A stretch of 64,000 nucleotides of DNA. Source: Gordonia oryzae (GTDB lineage: Bacteria; Actinomycetota; Actinomycetes; Mycobacteriales; Mycobacteriaceae). Positions 53,809 to 62,207 of this stretch are shown piece after piece (the first letter of the stretch is position 1; every line of letters starts with the position of its first letter). A model generated the notes under the pieces. It searched no databases and was not told where the DNA came from. It saw nothing but the letters and a program-made list of their open reading frames with translations. The translations under genes were made by a program, and so were the position numbers. The stretch covers positions 62,001 to 126,000 of the forward strand of contig NZ_RKMH01000002.1 of assembly GCF_003797185.1 (NCBI RefSeq), written 5' to 3'.

Positions 53809-55029
53809 TCAGGCGAGGGTGGCGGGCTTGTCGGCGGGTGCGTCGTCGGCCGGGATGATCGAGTTGGTGGACTCGTCCCATTCGGCGTTGACGTTGTTGG
53901 AGTCGACCTTGTTCTGCTGAGCGCGCCAGTACATGTAGCTTGAGGCGGCGAGCAGCAGCAGGAAGATAACGATCGCGCCGGTGACGTCGCCGAGAAGGTG
54001 TCCCAGCCCGTAGCAGACGGCGCCGACGATGCCGGCGGCCGGCAGCGTCGTGACCCAGGCGACCACCATGCGAGCGGCGACCGCCCATCGGACCTGGGCG
54101 CCCTTCTTGCCGACACCGGAACCGAGGATCGAGCCGGTGGCGACCTGAGTGGTCGACAGTGCCATACCCGCGGCGCTTGAGGTCAAGATGATCGCGGCCG
54201 AGGAGGCCTCCGCGGCCATACCTTGCGGTGAGGTGATCTCCACGAGTCCCTTACCCAGCGTGCGGATGATGCGCCAGCCACCAAGGTAGGTGCCCAGGGC
54301 GATCGCCGCGGCGCAACTGAACACGACCCAGATCGGCAGGCCGTGCTTGACCGAAGAGGCATCGAGGTGGTTGGTGGAGATCAGAGCGAGGGCGATGACA
54401 CCCATTGTCTTCTGTGCGTCACCGGTGCCGTGGGCCAGCGAGACCAGCGAGGCGGTGACGATCTGGCCGGAACGGAACCCGCTTTCCTGGCGGGAGACAA
54501 GCACTTTCGCGGTGATCTTGAAGACCAGCCAGGTACCCACCGCGGCCACGGCGCACGCGATGAACGGCGATGCCAGCGCGGGGATGATGATCTTGGACAG
54601 CACACCGTGCCAATCGATACCGCTGGTTCCCATAGCCGCGATACCGGAGCCGATCAGTCCGCCGAACAGGGCGTGGCTCGAGCTCGACGGCAGACCGAAG
54701 AGCCAGGTGAACAAGTTCCATAGGATGCCGCCGATCAGGCCGGCGAAGATGATCAGCAGGGCTTCGTTGGCGCTGATGCCGCCGACGAGTCCGCCGGATT
54801 TGCTCTGTAGGTGTAGGACGTTTTTGGTGATGGTGGCAGCGACCTCGACGGAGAGGAACGCACCCACCAGGTTCAGTATCGCCGACAATCCAACGGCGAC
54901 CTTGGGCTTGAGAGCGCCGGTGGCGATGGAGGTCGCCATGGCGTTGCCGGTGTCGTGGAATCCGTTGGTGAAGTCGAAGCCCAGTGCTGTGATGATCAGC
55001 AGCACGAGAATCAGCATCTCTCCGTTCAT
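53809..55029 (-). CDS. pitA: Low-affinity inorganic phosphate transporter
   Basis: The 406-residue PiT-family permease shows the repeated PHO-4 signature: ALGFDFTNGFHDTGNAMATS near the N-terminus and VVAWVTTLPAAGIVGAV near the C-terminus, with about ten transmembrane helices and a soluble central loop. It imports phosphate as a metal-phosphate complex driven by protons. ATG 55029 (MNGEMLILVLL) begins a clean first helix; the open frame to 55140 lacks homology. It heads the pitA-small membrane protein-DUF3349-menE run. Confidence 0.92.
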   Translation of the reverse strand: MNGEMLILVLLIITALGFDFTNGFHDTGNAMATSIATGALKPKVAVGLSAILNLVGAFLSVEVAATITKNVLHLQSKSGGLVGGISANEALLIIFAGLIGGILWNLFTWLFGLPSSSSHALFGGLIGSGIAAMGTSGIDWHGVLSKIIIPALASPFIACAVAAVGTWLVFKITAKVLVSRQESGFRSGQIVTASLVSLAHGTGDAQKTMGVIALALISTNHLDASSVKHGLPIWVVFSCAAAIALGTYLGGWRIIRTLGKGLVEITSPQGMAAEASSAAIILTSSAAGMALSTTQVATGSILGSGVGKKGAQVRWAVAARMVVAWVTTLPAAGIVGAVCYGLGHLLGDVTGAIVIFLLLLAASSYMYWRAQQNKVDSNNVNAEWDESTNSIIPADDAPADKPATLA

Positions 55030-55243
55030 GGGCAATATCATGCGGTCCCAGGTGCCGATCCGCCTAAATTCCGCCCCCGCAGCCGTTGCGCAGATCGGCA
55101 CCATGACCTGCATGTTTGCCCTTTTGGTCGGGTTGTTCATCTACTGTTCATCCAGCCGCACCCGCAGGTACACCGAGTCGGGCGCGAGCCAACGATTGCG
55201 GGCGCCGCTGCGGACGGGTCGTGGTGTGGAAGAATCCGGCCGT

Positions 55244-56308
55244 ATGACATCGATGAAGCTGGGCATGCCGATCAACTACGCCGGCGACTTTCGCGAGACG
55301 ATGGACAATCTCGCAGACTTCGAAAAGGCCGGGGTCGCCCGGGTTACCGTCCCCGAGGCGTACAGCTTCGACGCGGTCAGCCAGCTCGGCTACATCGCTG
55401 CCAAGACCGACAAGATGGAACTGCAGACCGGCATCCTGCCGATGTTCTCGCGTAGCCCGTCGAATCTCGCGATGACCGCCGCTGGAATGGATTACATCAG
55501 TGGCGGGCGGTTCATCCTGGGCATCGGGGCGTCGGGGCCGCAGGTGGTCGAGGGATTCCATGGCGTCAAATACGACTATCCCGTCGGCCGGGCACGCGAG
55601 AACGCCGAGATCTGCCGGATGATCTGGCGCCGGGAGAAGACCCAGTACCAGGGCCGTCACTACACCCTGCCGCTGACGAAGGACGATGGTGGCTCAGGGT
55701 TGGGCAAGGCGCTCAAAATCATCAATCACCCAGTACGTGATCGTATTCCGATGCTCCTGGCCGCGATCGGCCCGAAGAACACCGAGCTGGCCGCCGAACT
55801 ATTCGAGGAGTTCCAGCCGTTCCTGTTCCACCCCGAGTACGTCGAGGCGGCCTTCGGTGAGCCTCTTGCGGCCGGCAAGGCCAAGCGCGATCCGTCGCTG
55901 GGCGAACTGGGAATTGTGGTGCAGGCGAGCGCACTGATCTCCGAGGATGCCGAGCAAATCGAGGTCGCGATGCAGCATGTGCGCAACCATGCCGCTCTCT
56001 ACATCGGCGGCATGGGTGCGCGCGGCAAGAACTTCTACAACACCCTGGCGGTGCGCTACGGCTACGCCGACGAGGCCGCACTGATCCAGGATCTCTACCT
56101 GGACGGCAAGAAGGCCGAGGCTGCGGCCGCTGTGCCCGACGACCTGGTGCGGGCGATGAGCCTGATCGGTCCGCGCTCGCTGGTGGCCGAGCGCGTCGAG
56201 GCGTTCGCCAAGTCGGGGGTCACCGTCGTCCTGGCGGCGCCGTTGGCGCCGACGCACGCCGGGCGGGTGGCGACCATGGAAGGGTTGTCGGAGATCCTTG
56301 CGGGCTGA
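55244..56308 (+). CDS. F420-dependent LLM-class oxidoreductase
   Basis: The 354-residue luciferase-like monooxygenase family protein has MKLGMPINYAGDF, the ELQTGILPMFSRSPSNLAMT strand-helix segment and GRFILGIGASGPQVVEGF. That is the pattern of actinobacterial F420-dependent LLM oxidoreductases. Substrate unknown. ATG 55244 is preferred; ATG 55253 is close by. It is divergent from pitA. Confidence 0.87.
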   Translation: MTSMKLGMPINYAGDFRETMDNLADFEKAGVARVTVPEAYSFDAVSQLGYIAAKTDKMELQTGILPMFSRSPSNLAMTAAGMDYISGGRFILGIGASGPQVVEGFHGVKYDYPVGRARENAEICRMIWRREKTQYQGRHYTLPLTKDDGGSGLGKALKIINHPVRDRIPMLLAAIGPKNTELAAELFEEFQPFLFHPEYVEAAFGEPLAAGKAKRDPSLGELGIVVQASALISEDAEQIEVAMQHVRNHAALYIGGMGARGKNFYNTLAVRYGYADEAALIQDLYLDGKKAEAAAAVPDDLVRAMSLIGPRSLVAERVEAFAKSGVTVVLAAPLAPTHAGRVATMEGLSEILAG

Positions 56309-56918
56309 GTCCGGCTCGGAGCATGAAGATCGGGGAAGGCTCTACCACGCATTCGGTAGTGGTCGTGGTCATCTGAGCAGACGATTGTGGACAGGTCCTC
56401 GGAACTTTGATTGATGACGCGCCAACCCGTTGGCGATGGCCACCTGACCACGCGTATTGCGTTCGGGTGTGAACCGGTCACGATGATTCGTTTTCTCGAG
56501 CACCTAGGAATTTCGCTCTCTCGGGTTGGCCGATTCTGCGCGTGAAATCCGATTATCCACCCTGAGTTCATCAATGTAATATGGGCAAATACGTCGATAG
56601 GACAAGAGGGTATTGAGAGATGGACGGTGTCTCATCTCTGATTCGGAGCGAAGCCGCTGGCACACGCACCAACCTGGTGGTGGCTTTCACCCGATGCTGC
56701 GATCGCCGGGAGCCTGGCGGCCGCGCACTCGTTCGCCACGCCGGCGATCGGCGACTCGGCGTCATGGTCGGCTCCTGCATCTCCTGGGTCGTCGGGCTCG
56801 GTCCACACCGACTCTGCGGGGGTCGCGATTGTCGTCTGAGGATGGTGGCGGGCCCGTAGGGTGGAACCATGACGGCTAGCCGTTCGGGGGGCGGGGCACG
56901 GGCTCGCGGTGATGACAC
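56309..56918. other. 610-bp stretch with no supported gene
   Basis: Short open frames here (for example at 56620 on the plus strand) lack family features. The AT-richer part near 56540-56600 (ATCCACCCTGAGTTCATCAATGTAATATGG) may hold a promoter. Otherwise nothing is recognised. Confidence 0.4.
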
Positions 56919-58103
56919 GTGACCGGGTTCGGCGTGGTTGTGGCGATTTCGGCGGACCCGTATCACCGGGTCGCGGTGGCGTACGGGCGAGATCGTTCGG
57001 TGGACATCGCCGAGGCGTTCGTCGATGAGGTTCTGGAGCGGACGGGGACGACCGCCGAGATCATTCGCCGCTCCGATCTCGAATGGCTTGCCTACTTGGA
57101 CGAAACCGATGACGCCGCCGTGGAATTGCTGTATCAGCCGTGGAGTTACGGCTCGCACGCCGTCGATGTCGATGGCTCCGTATATCTCCTCGAGGTCGCC
57201 ATGGGGATCGTGCGCGCAGCGGACTTTCCCCCCGCTGTCACCGAAGAGGAGATCATTGCCGCCGCGGATGCCGCCCTGTCGCGGGCGCTCGTCGACGGTC
57301 TCAGTGCGGTGATCGCCAATCCTTCTCTGACGCAATCGCTTCGGCGCGAAATCTCTGTGGCGAACGCACTCATCACGGCCGACGACGCCGACTTCCCGGT
57401 GTACTACCAGCCGATTGTCCGGCTCTCCGACGATGTCACGGTGGGCTGGGAGTCGCTGCTGCGCTGGACGAGTGCGGGCTCGATGCACAGTCCGGATGCC
57501 TTCATGCCGGTGGCCGAGGCGACCTCCCTGATCATCCCGATCGGCCGGCGTGCGATCCGTAGGGTATTCGCCGATCTCGCCGGGCGAATCGGTCGCATGG
57601 AGGGCGATGAGGCCTTCGTCTCGATCAATCTGTCCGCCAAGCAGTTGTGGGACGAGTCGCTTCCGGCGTATTTCGCCGAGCTCGGCGCCGAGTACGGGGT
57701 GGAGCCGAGGCGTGTGTGGATTGAGGTCTGTGAAATCGACGTCATCCGGCCCGCAGGAGCCGCTGCGCGCACGCTGTTCGCGCTACATGATCTCGGATGC
57801 ACGATTTGTGTCGACGATCTCGGCTCGGGTTTCTCTGCATTGCGATATGTCCGGGACCTCCCGGTAGAAGTTCTCAAGATCGATCGAACCCTGGTGACTC
57901 CGTTGCCGGACAGCTCCGCAGACCGTGCTGTTGTGGATGCAATCTGCACGATGGCGAAAGCGGCCGGATTGCGTGTGGTCGCCGAAGGAATCGAAACCGA
58001 GGACGAACTCGACGAGGTGAACAAGCTCTCTTGCGATCTCGGTCAGGGATATCTTCTCGGCCGTCCTGCGGCAGCTGCCGACCTTTTCGGTCCGTCGCGC
58101 TGA
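56919..58103 (+). CDS. EAL-domain c-di-GMP phosphodiesterase with novel N-terminal domain (copy 1)
   Basis: In this 394-residue soluble protein, residues 1-150 form an unrecognised domain (GFGVVVAISADPYHRVAVAY…). Residues about 155-394 form an EAL domain with key positions kept: ESLLR (EAL equivalent), SINLSAKQL, WIEV, CVDDLGSGFSAL, VLKIDRTL, AEGIE and GQGYLLGRP. It should hydrolyse c-di-GMP. GTG 56919 is chosen; the paralogue at 62208 has exactly the same length. It is part of a five-gene locus with a GGDEF cyclase, a ThiF-like and an acyltransferase-like gene. Confidence 0.88.
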   Translation: MTGFGVVVAISADPYHRVAVAYGRDRSVDIAEAFVDEVLERTGTTAEIIRRSDLEWLAYLDETDDAAVELLYQPWSYGSHAVDVDGSVYLLEVAMGIVRAADFPPAVTEEEIIAAADAALSRALVDGLSAVIANPSLTQSLRREISVANALITADDADFPVYYQPIVRLSDDVTVGWESLLRWTSAGSMHSPDAFMPVAEATSLIIPIGRRAIRRVFADLAGRIGRMEGDEAFVSINLSAKQLWDESLPAYFAELGAEYGVEPRRVWIEVCEIDVIRPAGAAARTLFALHDLGCTICVDDLGSGFSALRYVRDLPVEVLKIDRTLVTPLPDSSADRAVVDAICTMAKAAGLRVVAEGIETEDELDEVNKLSCDLGQGYLLGRPAAAADLFGPSR

Positions 58104-58358
58104 CGCTGTCAGGCGCCTCCGACCGACTCCTTAGGTGAAGCGAACAGTTCTCTGATTGCGGCCGTGCCCGTATTCTGGACAAATGGCGTTATCGCAGACG
58201 CCTCTTGTGAAACACGGGGAATTCACGGGATTCACGACACGATCTGTGATAGTCCATTTCCTGTTTCGCCGTCGCGGGACGGGAATTGTATTCACGATTT
58301 CCAACTACGTCGTTCAGCCACAGCGCCGTGTCGACCCTCTCGGAAAGGGGCACACCTC
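58104..58358 (+). promoter_or_regulatory. Upstream region of the acyltransferase-like gene
   Basis: This 255-bp gap holds three ATTCACGA/ATTCACGG repeats (near 58219, 58230 and 58291), which may be regulator sites, and a strong GAAAGGGG ribosome site 8 nt before ATG 58359. The sequence is less GC-rich than the flanks. Confidence 0.4.
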
Positions 58359-59165
58359 ATGAACCCAGGTCTACGCACCACTGCCGCCCGTCATGACTCC
58401 GCCTGTCATGACTCCGCGATCCGCGGCATGGTGACGCCGAACTACACCCTTCGGGCGGCCACCCCGACCACGCACCTGGCGCTGTGGCGGGCGTATCTAC
58501 AGGGTGCACAGAACGCCTACACCCGTTACGGATGTGCGGCCGCCCTGGACTACGAACGGGTGGTCGGGGGCGAGGAAACAGTGATGTTCTTCGTCGTCCT
58601 CGACAACTCGCAGCAGGTGGTGGGTGGGTTGCGGGTGCAGCCCCGCTTCGCCGCGGCGGCGCAGACGCATGCACTCGAGGAGTGGGCGGGTCAGCCCGGT
58701 CAGGTCAATCTGGTCAACGCCATCGAGGAACGCCTTGATGGCGGCATCGTCGAGGTCAAGACGGCCTGGACCGATGAGCGGTCACCCGTCGCCAAGGAGG
58801 TTGTCGGACAGCTCTCGCGCCTGGGGCTGCCGATCATGGAGATGTGTGGCGTCGAGCACATGATGGCCACGGCCGCCGACCACGTACTCATGCGCTGGAC
58901 TTCCGGTGGCGGACGGGTCGACCCGAGCGTGCCCGCCACCCCGTTCCCGGACGAGCGCTACCGCACCCAGCTGATGTGGTGGGAGCGGGCCACGTTGGAA
59001 TCTGCGACGACGCCGGAGGTCTGGGGCCGGATGAGCGAAGAGGCCGACCGGCTGGCCGCAATCTACCCGAACTCGCAGGCGTGGGGTGCCCGCCCTTCGG
59101 TGCGTCACCACGACCGATCGGCGTCAGCTCGTGCCGGCGCCCTCGCCCATAGCCTGCGCCGCTGA
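58359..59165 (+). CDS. GNAT/autoinducer-synthase-like acyltransferase (putative)
   Basis: In this 268-residue protein, the segment TVMFFVVLDNSQQVVGGLRV resembles the strand-turn of LuxI/FeeM-like GNAT proteins where the acyl donor binds. GGIVEVKTAWTDERSPVAKE, a helix, and FPDERYRTQLMWW continue in the order seen in N-acyl amino acid synthase-like enzymes. I cannot name a family with certainty. It is convergent with the ThiF-like gene, the two coding regions overlapping by 42 bp at their 3' ends, and it follows an EAL gene. A role in making a signalling or modifying acyl compound is inference. Confidence 0.6.
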   Translation: MNPGLRTTAARHDSACHDSAIRGMVTPNYTLRAATPTTHLALWRAYLQGAQNAYTRYGCAAALDYERVVGGEETVMFFVVLDNSQQVVGGLRVQPRFAAAAQTHALEEWAGQPGQVNLVNAIEERLDGGIVEVKTAWTDERSPVAKEVVGQLSRLGLPIMEMCGVEHMMATAADHVLMRWTSGGGRVDPSVPATPFPDERYRTQLMWWERATLESATTPEVWGRMSEEADRLAAIYPNSQAWGARPSVRHHDRSASARAGALAHSLRR

Positions 59166-60272
59166 GGCGAATTCTGCCTGACCGAGTTCGTTCCATCCCT
59201 CGTGCGCCCCCGCGCTGGATCCGAGAAGGATCTCCTCGATGCCGAACCGATAGCGGCCGGACCGGACGGGCCGACCACAGACGATGTTGCGTGCAGCCGT
59301 TGCCACCAGCGCCCCGGCCATCGCGGCGGTCGACCCGAGTTGCGGCCACGAGGTGACGCTGCGTCCGAGCTGGCTTGCGGAGAACGCCATCCGAGGCGTG
59401 ACTTCGTCACCGACGATGGCCAGTGCCATCCGGAGTCGTTGGGCGGGGTCGGCGGCGTCGCCGGCCGAGAAGCCCTCACCGCGGCCGTGGAAGATGGGAT
59501 AGGCCTGGTCGAGGTCGTAGCGCTCGACGTCGAGGACGACGTTCTCGCCCATATCGGTGGCACTGAGTACCGGTACCCCGGCAGCACGGGCGCGTCGTCG
59601 CATGTCGATCTTCATCGCCACATCGTCGATCTCCTCGATGATCACCGAAGCCGGTAGTTCTTCGGTGGAACCCGCGAAGGCTGCCGAGCCCAGGAACCCC
59701 TCGGCCAGGTCGGGACGATAACCGTCGGGAAACGTCGTGATCTGCGTATACGGGTCCCCCTCGAGGATGCGCCTGCGCGCGAGTTCGACCTTGCTGACAC
59801 CGAGATCGGTCACCGACCCGACGATGCGATTGAGGTTGGTGGGCGCGAGCTCGTCGGAGTCGGCGATCCGGAATCGGCGAGCCCCGGTCAGCGCGGCGGC
59901 GGTCAGCGCCGACGAACCGACGCTGAGACCGGCGACAACGATCACCGCGTCACCCCAGATCTGCTGCTCACGCCCGGTCAGCAGGTGTCGGTTGCGAGCG
60001 GTCTTGAGCCGCCGGTAGAGGTCGGCGTCGGGAAGCCGCACCAGCGTCGAGCGCCACGGGAAGAGTATGTAACGGCTGCGACGTTCGACGAGGTCGTCGT
60101 CGGCGATGTCGACGGGCTCAGGCGCCGACGTGTCCGGATCGACGTGGTCGAGCCGGTTGAGCACCGCGAGCTCGGGACCTGCGTGGGTCCACCCGTCGAC
60201 AAACGAGATGGTCGGACAGGCGCGTAAGTCGGCGATGCGTTGTCGGTCGTCGATCGGATCGAGAATCTCCAC
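59124..60272 (-). CDS. ThiF/E1-like adenylyltransferase (Rv1355c/MoeY N-terminal-like)
   Basis: The 382-residue protein has an N-terminal ~90-residue region ending YILFPWRSTLVRLPDADLYR. An E1-type Rossmann domain follows: VVAGLSVGSSAL (ATP loop), RIADSDELAPTNLNRIV (Asp and Arg finger), GVSKVELARRRI (catalytic Lys) and EEIDDVAMK (Asp). No CxxC zinc pairs and no obvious catalytic Cys are seen. The opening ILDPIDDRQRIADLRA and the overall order resemble the N-terminal part of mycobacterial Rv1355c (MoeY), without its nitroreductase-like part. It probably adenylates a carboxyl group or peptide C-terminus. It lies 86 bp after the GGDEF gene on the same strand. Confidence 0.8.
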   Translation of the reverse strand: MEILDPIDDRQRIADLRACPTISFVDGWTHAGPELAVLNRLDHVDPDTSAPEPVDIADDDLVERRSRYILFPWRSTLVRLPDADLYRRLKTARNRHLLTGREQQIWGDAVIVVAGLSVGSSALTAAALTGARRFRIADSDELAPTNLNRIVGSVTDLGVSKVELARRRILEGDPYTQITTFPDGYRPDLAEGFLGSAAFAGSTEELPASVIIEEIDDVAMKIDMRRRARAAGVPVLSATDMGENVVLDVERYDLDQAYPIFHGRGEGFSAGDAADPAQRLRMALAIVGDEVTPRMAFSASQLGRSVTSWPQLGSTAAMAGALVATAARNIVCGRPVRSGRYRFGIEEILLGSSAGAHEGWNELGQAEFASAAQAMGEGAGTS

Positions 60273-60358
60273 ACGGGCACCTTCGGAATCGGCCGGGGCG
60301 GATCCCCCGGACAGGTCATGCGGCTACGGACGGAACGGAATTGTTGGCTGCTCGAGTT

Positions 60359-61531
60359 TCAGTGGTCGTCGTCCTGCTCGTCCGACGATGACGAGTGCAG
60401 GTGTCGCCAGAAGGCGGGGGCAACCATTGCGGTTTCGGCACGGTTACGGCCCATTCTCTTGGCGGCATAGAGCAACTGGTCGGCCTGGGCAGAGAGGCGA
60501 TCCATCAGCTCAGAGAGGGTCAGATGGCCGGAGTCGGAGGTGGCTTCGATGATCGTCGCGCACACCCCGCCCACGCTGACCGTGGCATCGGTGGTGGAAG
60601 CCACCGTCAGTCGGATGTCGTCGGCCAGCCGTGACAACTCGACGGCGTTGTCGGTGGCGGCCAGAATCGCGAATTCCTCACCGCCGGAGCGGGCGACCAA
60701 TGAACTCGGGGGAACGGCGTCTCGGATGGCGTTGGTGATCTCCACGAGTATGGCGTCACCGGCCGAGTGGCCGTGGGTGTCGTTGTACTTCTTGAAGTAG
60801 TCGACGTCGACCACCAGGAGGGCGACGTGCTTCCCGGAGGTGGCCGCGGTACGGAATAGATAGATCGCGCCGTCGAGCAGTCCGCGTCGGTTGAGTGCGA
60901 GGGTCAGTGGGTCGGTGACGCTGAGCTGTGCCTGCTGGTGCAGCAGTGTCGTCAGTCGTCGGCGCAAGCTGGTGACCAGATAGGTCGGTACCGCGATCGC
61001 CATCAATGCGGCGCCGCCGCCCACGATCAGCGCAGTCGTCGAGGTTGCCCGGATGGAGACGACCGCACACACCAGGGTCGCGGCGGTGATCACGAACCCC
61101 AGGACCACCGGTAACGAGGAATCCATCGCAGACAGCGCGGGAATCGCCGCGAGCAGAACGAGAACCGCAAGTGCTGCCCCGTTGTCGGCGATCACGAGCG
61201 CGGACCCCGCAACGCCCAGCATGCCGCCGAAACTCAGGAGCGCGAATCCGCGATCGGACAGGCGCTTGGCGTAGACGGTGATCGCCACCGACAGCAGGGT
61301 GTAGATACCGATGACAACGAGGACCCATTGGCAGCCCGGCTTGAGGAATGTCGATGACAGGAGGCCGAGAAGGATCAATGGAATCGCGCCGGTCTCGCTG
61401 ATCAGCACCCCGATGGTGCGCTGGTCGAAGAGCCGGGCAAAGGACGGTCCGTCGACGCCCTTGGTGGCCGGGACCAGCTCGGTCGAGTTCAATCCCGGGT
61501 TCGAATCGTCGGAGGGGGACTGGAATTTCAT
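60359..61531 (-). CDS. Membrane GGDEF diguanylate cyclase
   Basis: In this protein of about 390 residues, five or six transmembrane helices occupy residues 30-195 (for example CQWVLVVIGIYTLLSVAITV). A GGDEF domain with the A-site SGGEEF, VDVDYFKKYNDTHGHSAGD and AKRMGRNR follows. It should make c-di-GMP. No RxxD inhibitory-site motif is seen nine to six residues before GGEEF, so product inhibition may be absent. The start is uncertain: ATG 61531 is chosen; ATGs at 61567, 61585 and 61651 are also in frame. It precedes the ThiF-like gene and is probably co-transcribed with it. Confidence 0.85.
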   Translation of the reverse strand: MKFQSPSDDSNPGLNSTELVPATKGVDGPSFARLFDQRTIGVLISETGAIPLILLGLLSSTFLKPGCQWVLVVIGIYTLLSVAITVYAKRLSDRGFALLSFGGMLGVAGSALVIADNGAALAVLVLLAAIPALSAMDSSLPVVLGFVITAATLVCAVVSIRATSTTALIVGGGAALMAIAVPTYLVTSLRRRLTTLLHQQAQLSVTDPLTLALNRRGLLDGAIYLFRTAATSGKHVALLVVDVDYFKKYNDTHGHSAGDAILVEITNAIRDAVPPSSLVARSGGEEFAILAATDNAVELSRLADDIRLTVASTTDATVSVGGVCATIIEATSDSGHLTLSELMDRLSAQADQLLYAAKRMGRNRAETAMVAPAFWRHLHSSSSDEQDDDH

Positions 61532-61979
61532 CGGGGAAGAGTTCCGGCCAGTCGTCCCGGGGAGCATGAACGGCAGCACACGCATCACAGTGCGACCGTA
61601 AGGTGACGATGGGTTGACGCACCGACAAGCCGCAAAGTCATTCCACTCCATGTCTGGTTGGATGCGAATCGAGATCCGCCTCAGTGAATTTCATTCATCG
61701 GGACGACAACTCTCAAATCTGTTTGCATGCCCCCGTAAGTGGAAGATACCAGATGTCGGATTGACTGAAACCGAGAAATCGAACTGGGCGGCGCACATGG
61801 AATTCGGGTTGCGAATCCATTCGGCGGTCGCGCCGTATTGTTCGAAGAATCGTATTCGTGAACGCACTTCCACTGCCGTATGTTGCACATTCAATTGCCC
61901 GTTGACTCAGTCACGATCGATCCGTCGCGAGATGGCGCCGAGGATACGCGCGTGGCCAACTCGCGAGCTGCCGATGCCT

Positions 61980-62140
61980 AGGGTGTGTCTCCCAATTCTT
62001 CTGCGAGGGATTGGCGCGAACGATTGCGTTCTGGCAAGGCGGAGGAGGAAGCGATAGCGGCAGCTATCGTGACCGACGACAACGCGGCCAGGCGCAATCG
62101 GGCCGCCAAGACCCGCACAGGGAATTGGGAGACACACCCT
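61980..62140. mobile_element. 161-bp imperfect palindrome, MITE-like
   Basis: The ends AGGGTGTGTCTCCCAATTC (61980-61998) and its exact reverse complement (62122-62140) are 19-bp inverted repeats. The interior is also imperfectly self-complementary up to a central hairpin CGATAGC-GGCA-GCTATCG. Such size and symmetry suggest a non-autonomous transposon-derived element. No clear target duplication is seen. It lies 67 bp before the start of the second EAL gene. The rest of 61532-61979 shows no gene. Confidence 0.68.
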
Positions 62141-62207
62141 GGCGACTATGATCCGATCACCCGGGAACTCCGGATGGTTCACGAACCGAAGCAGAGGTGG
62201 TCTAGAC

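Noticed and set aside
54290..55243. Long N-terminal extension of the LLM oxidoreductase frame
   Set aside because: It is antisense to pitA. The family N-terminus MKLGMPINYAGDF starts at 55244-55253.
56620..56859. Small open frame (79 codons) in the gap before the first EAL gene
   Set aside because: No ribosome site, membrane segment or recognisable motif, and overlapping frames are equally good. Left unannotated.
58164..58358. 65-codon upstream extension of the acyltransferase-like gene
   Set aside because: No homology or ribosome site is seen, whereas GAAAGGGG precedes ATG 58359.
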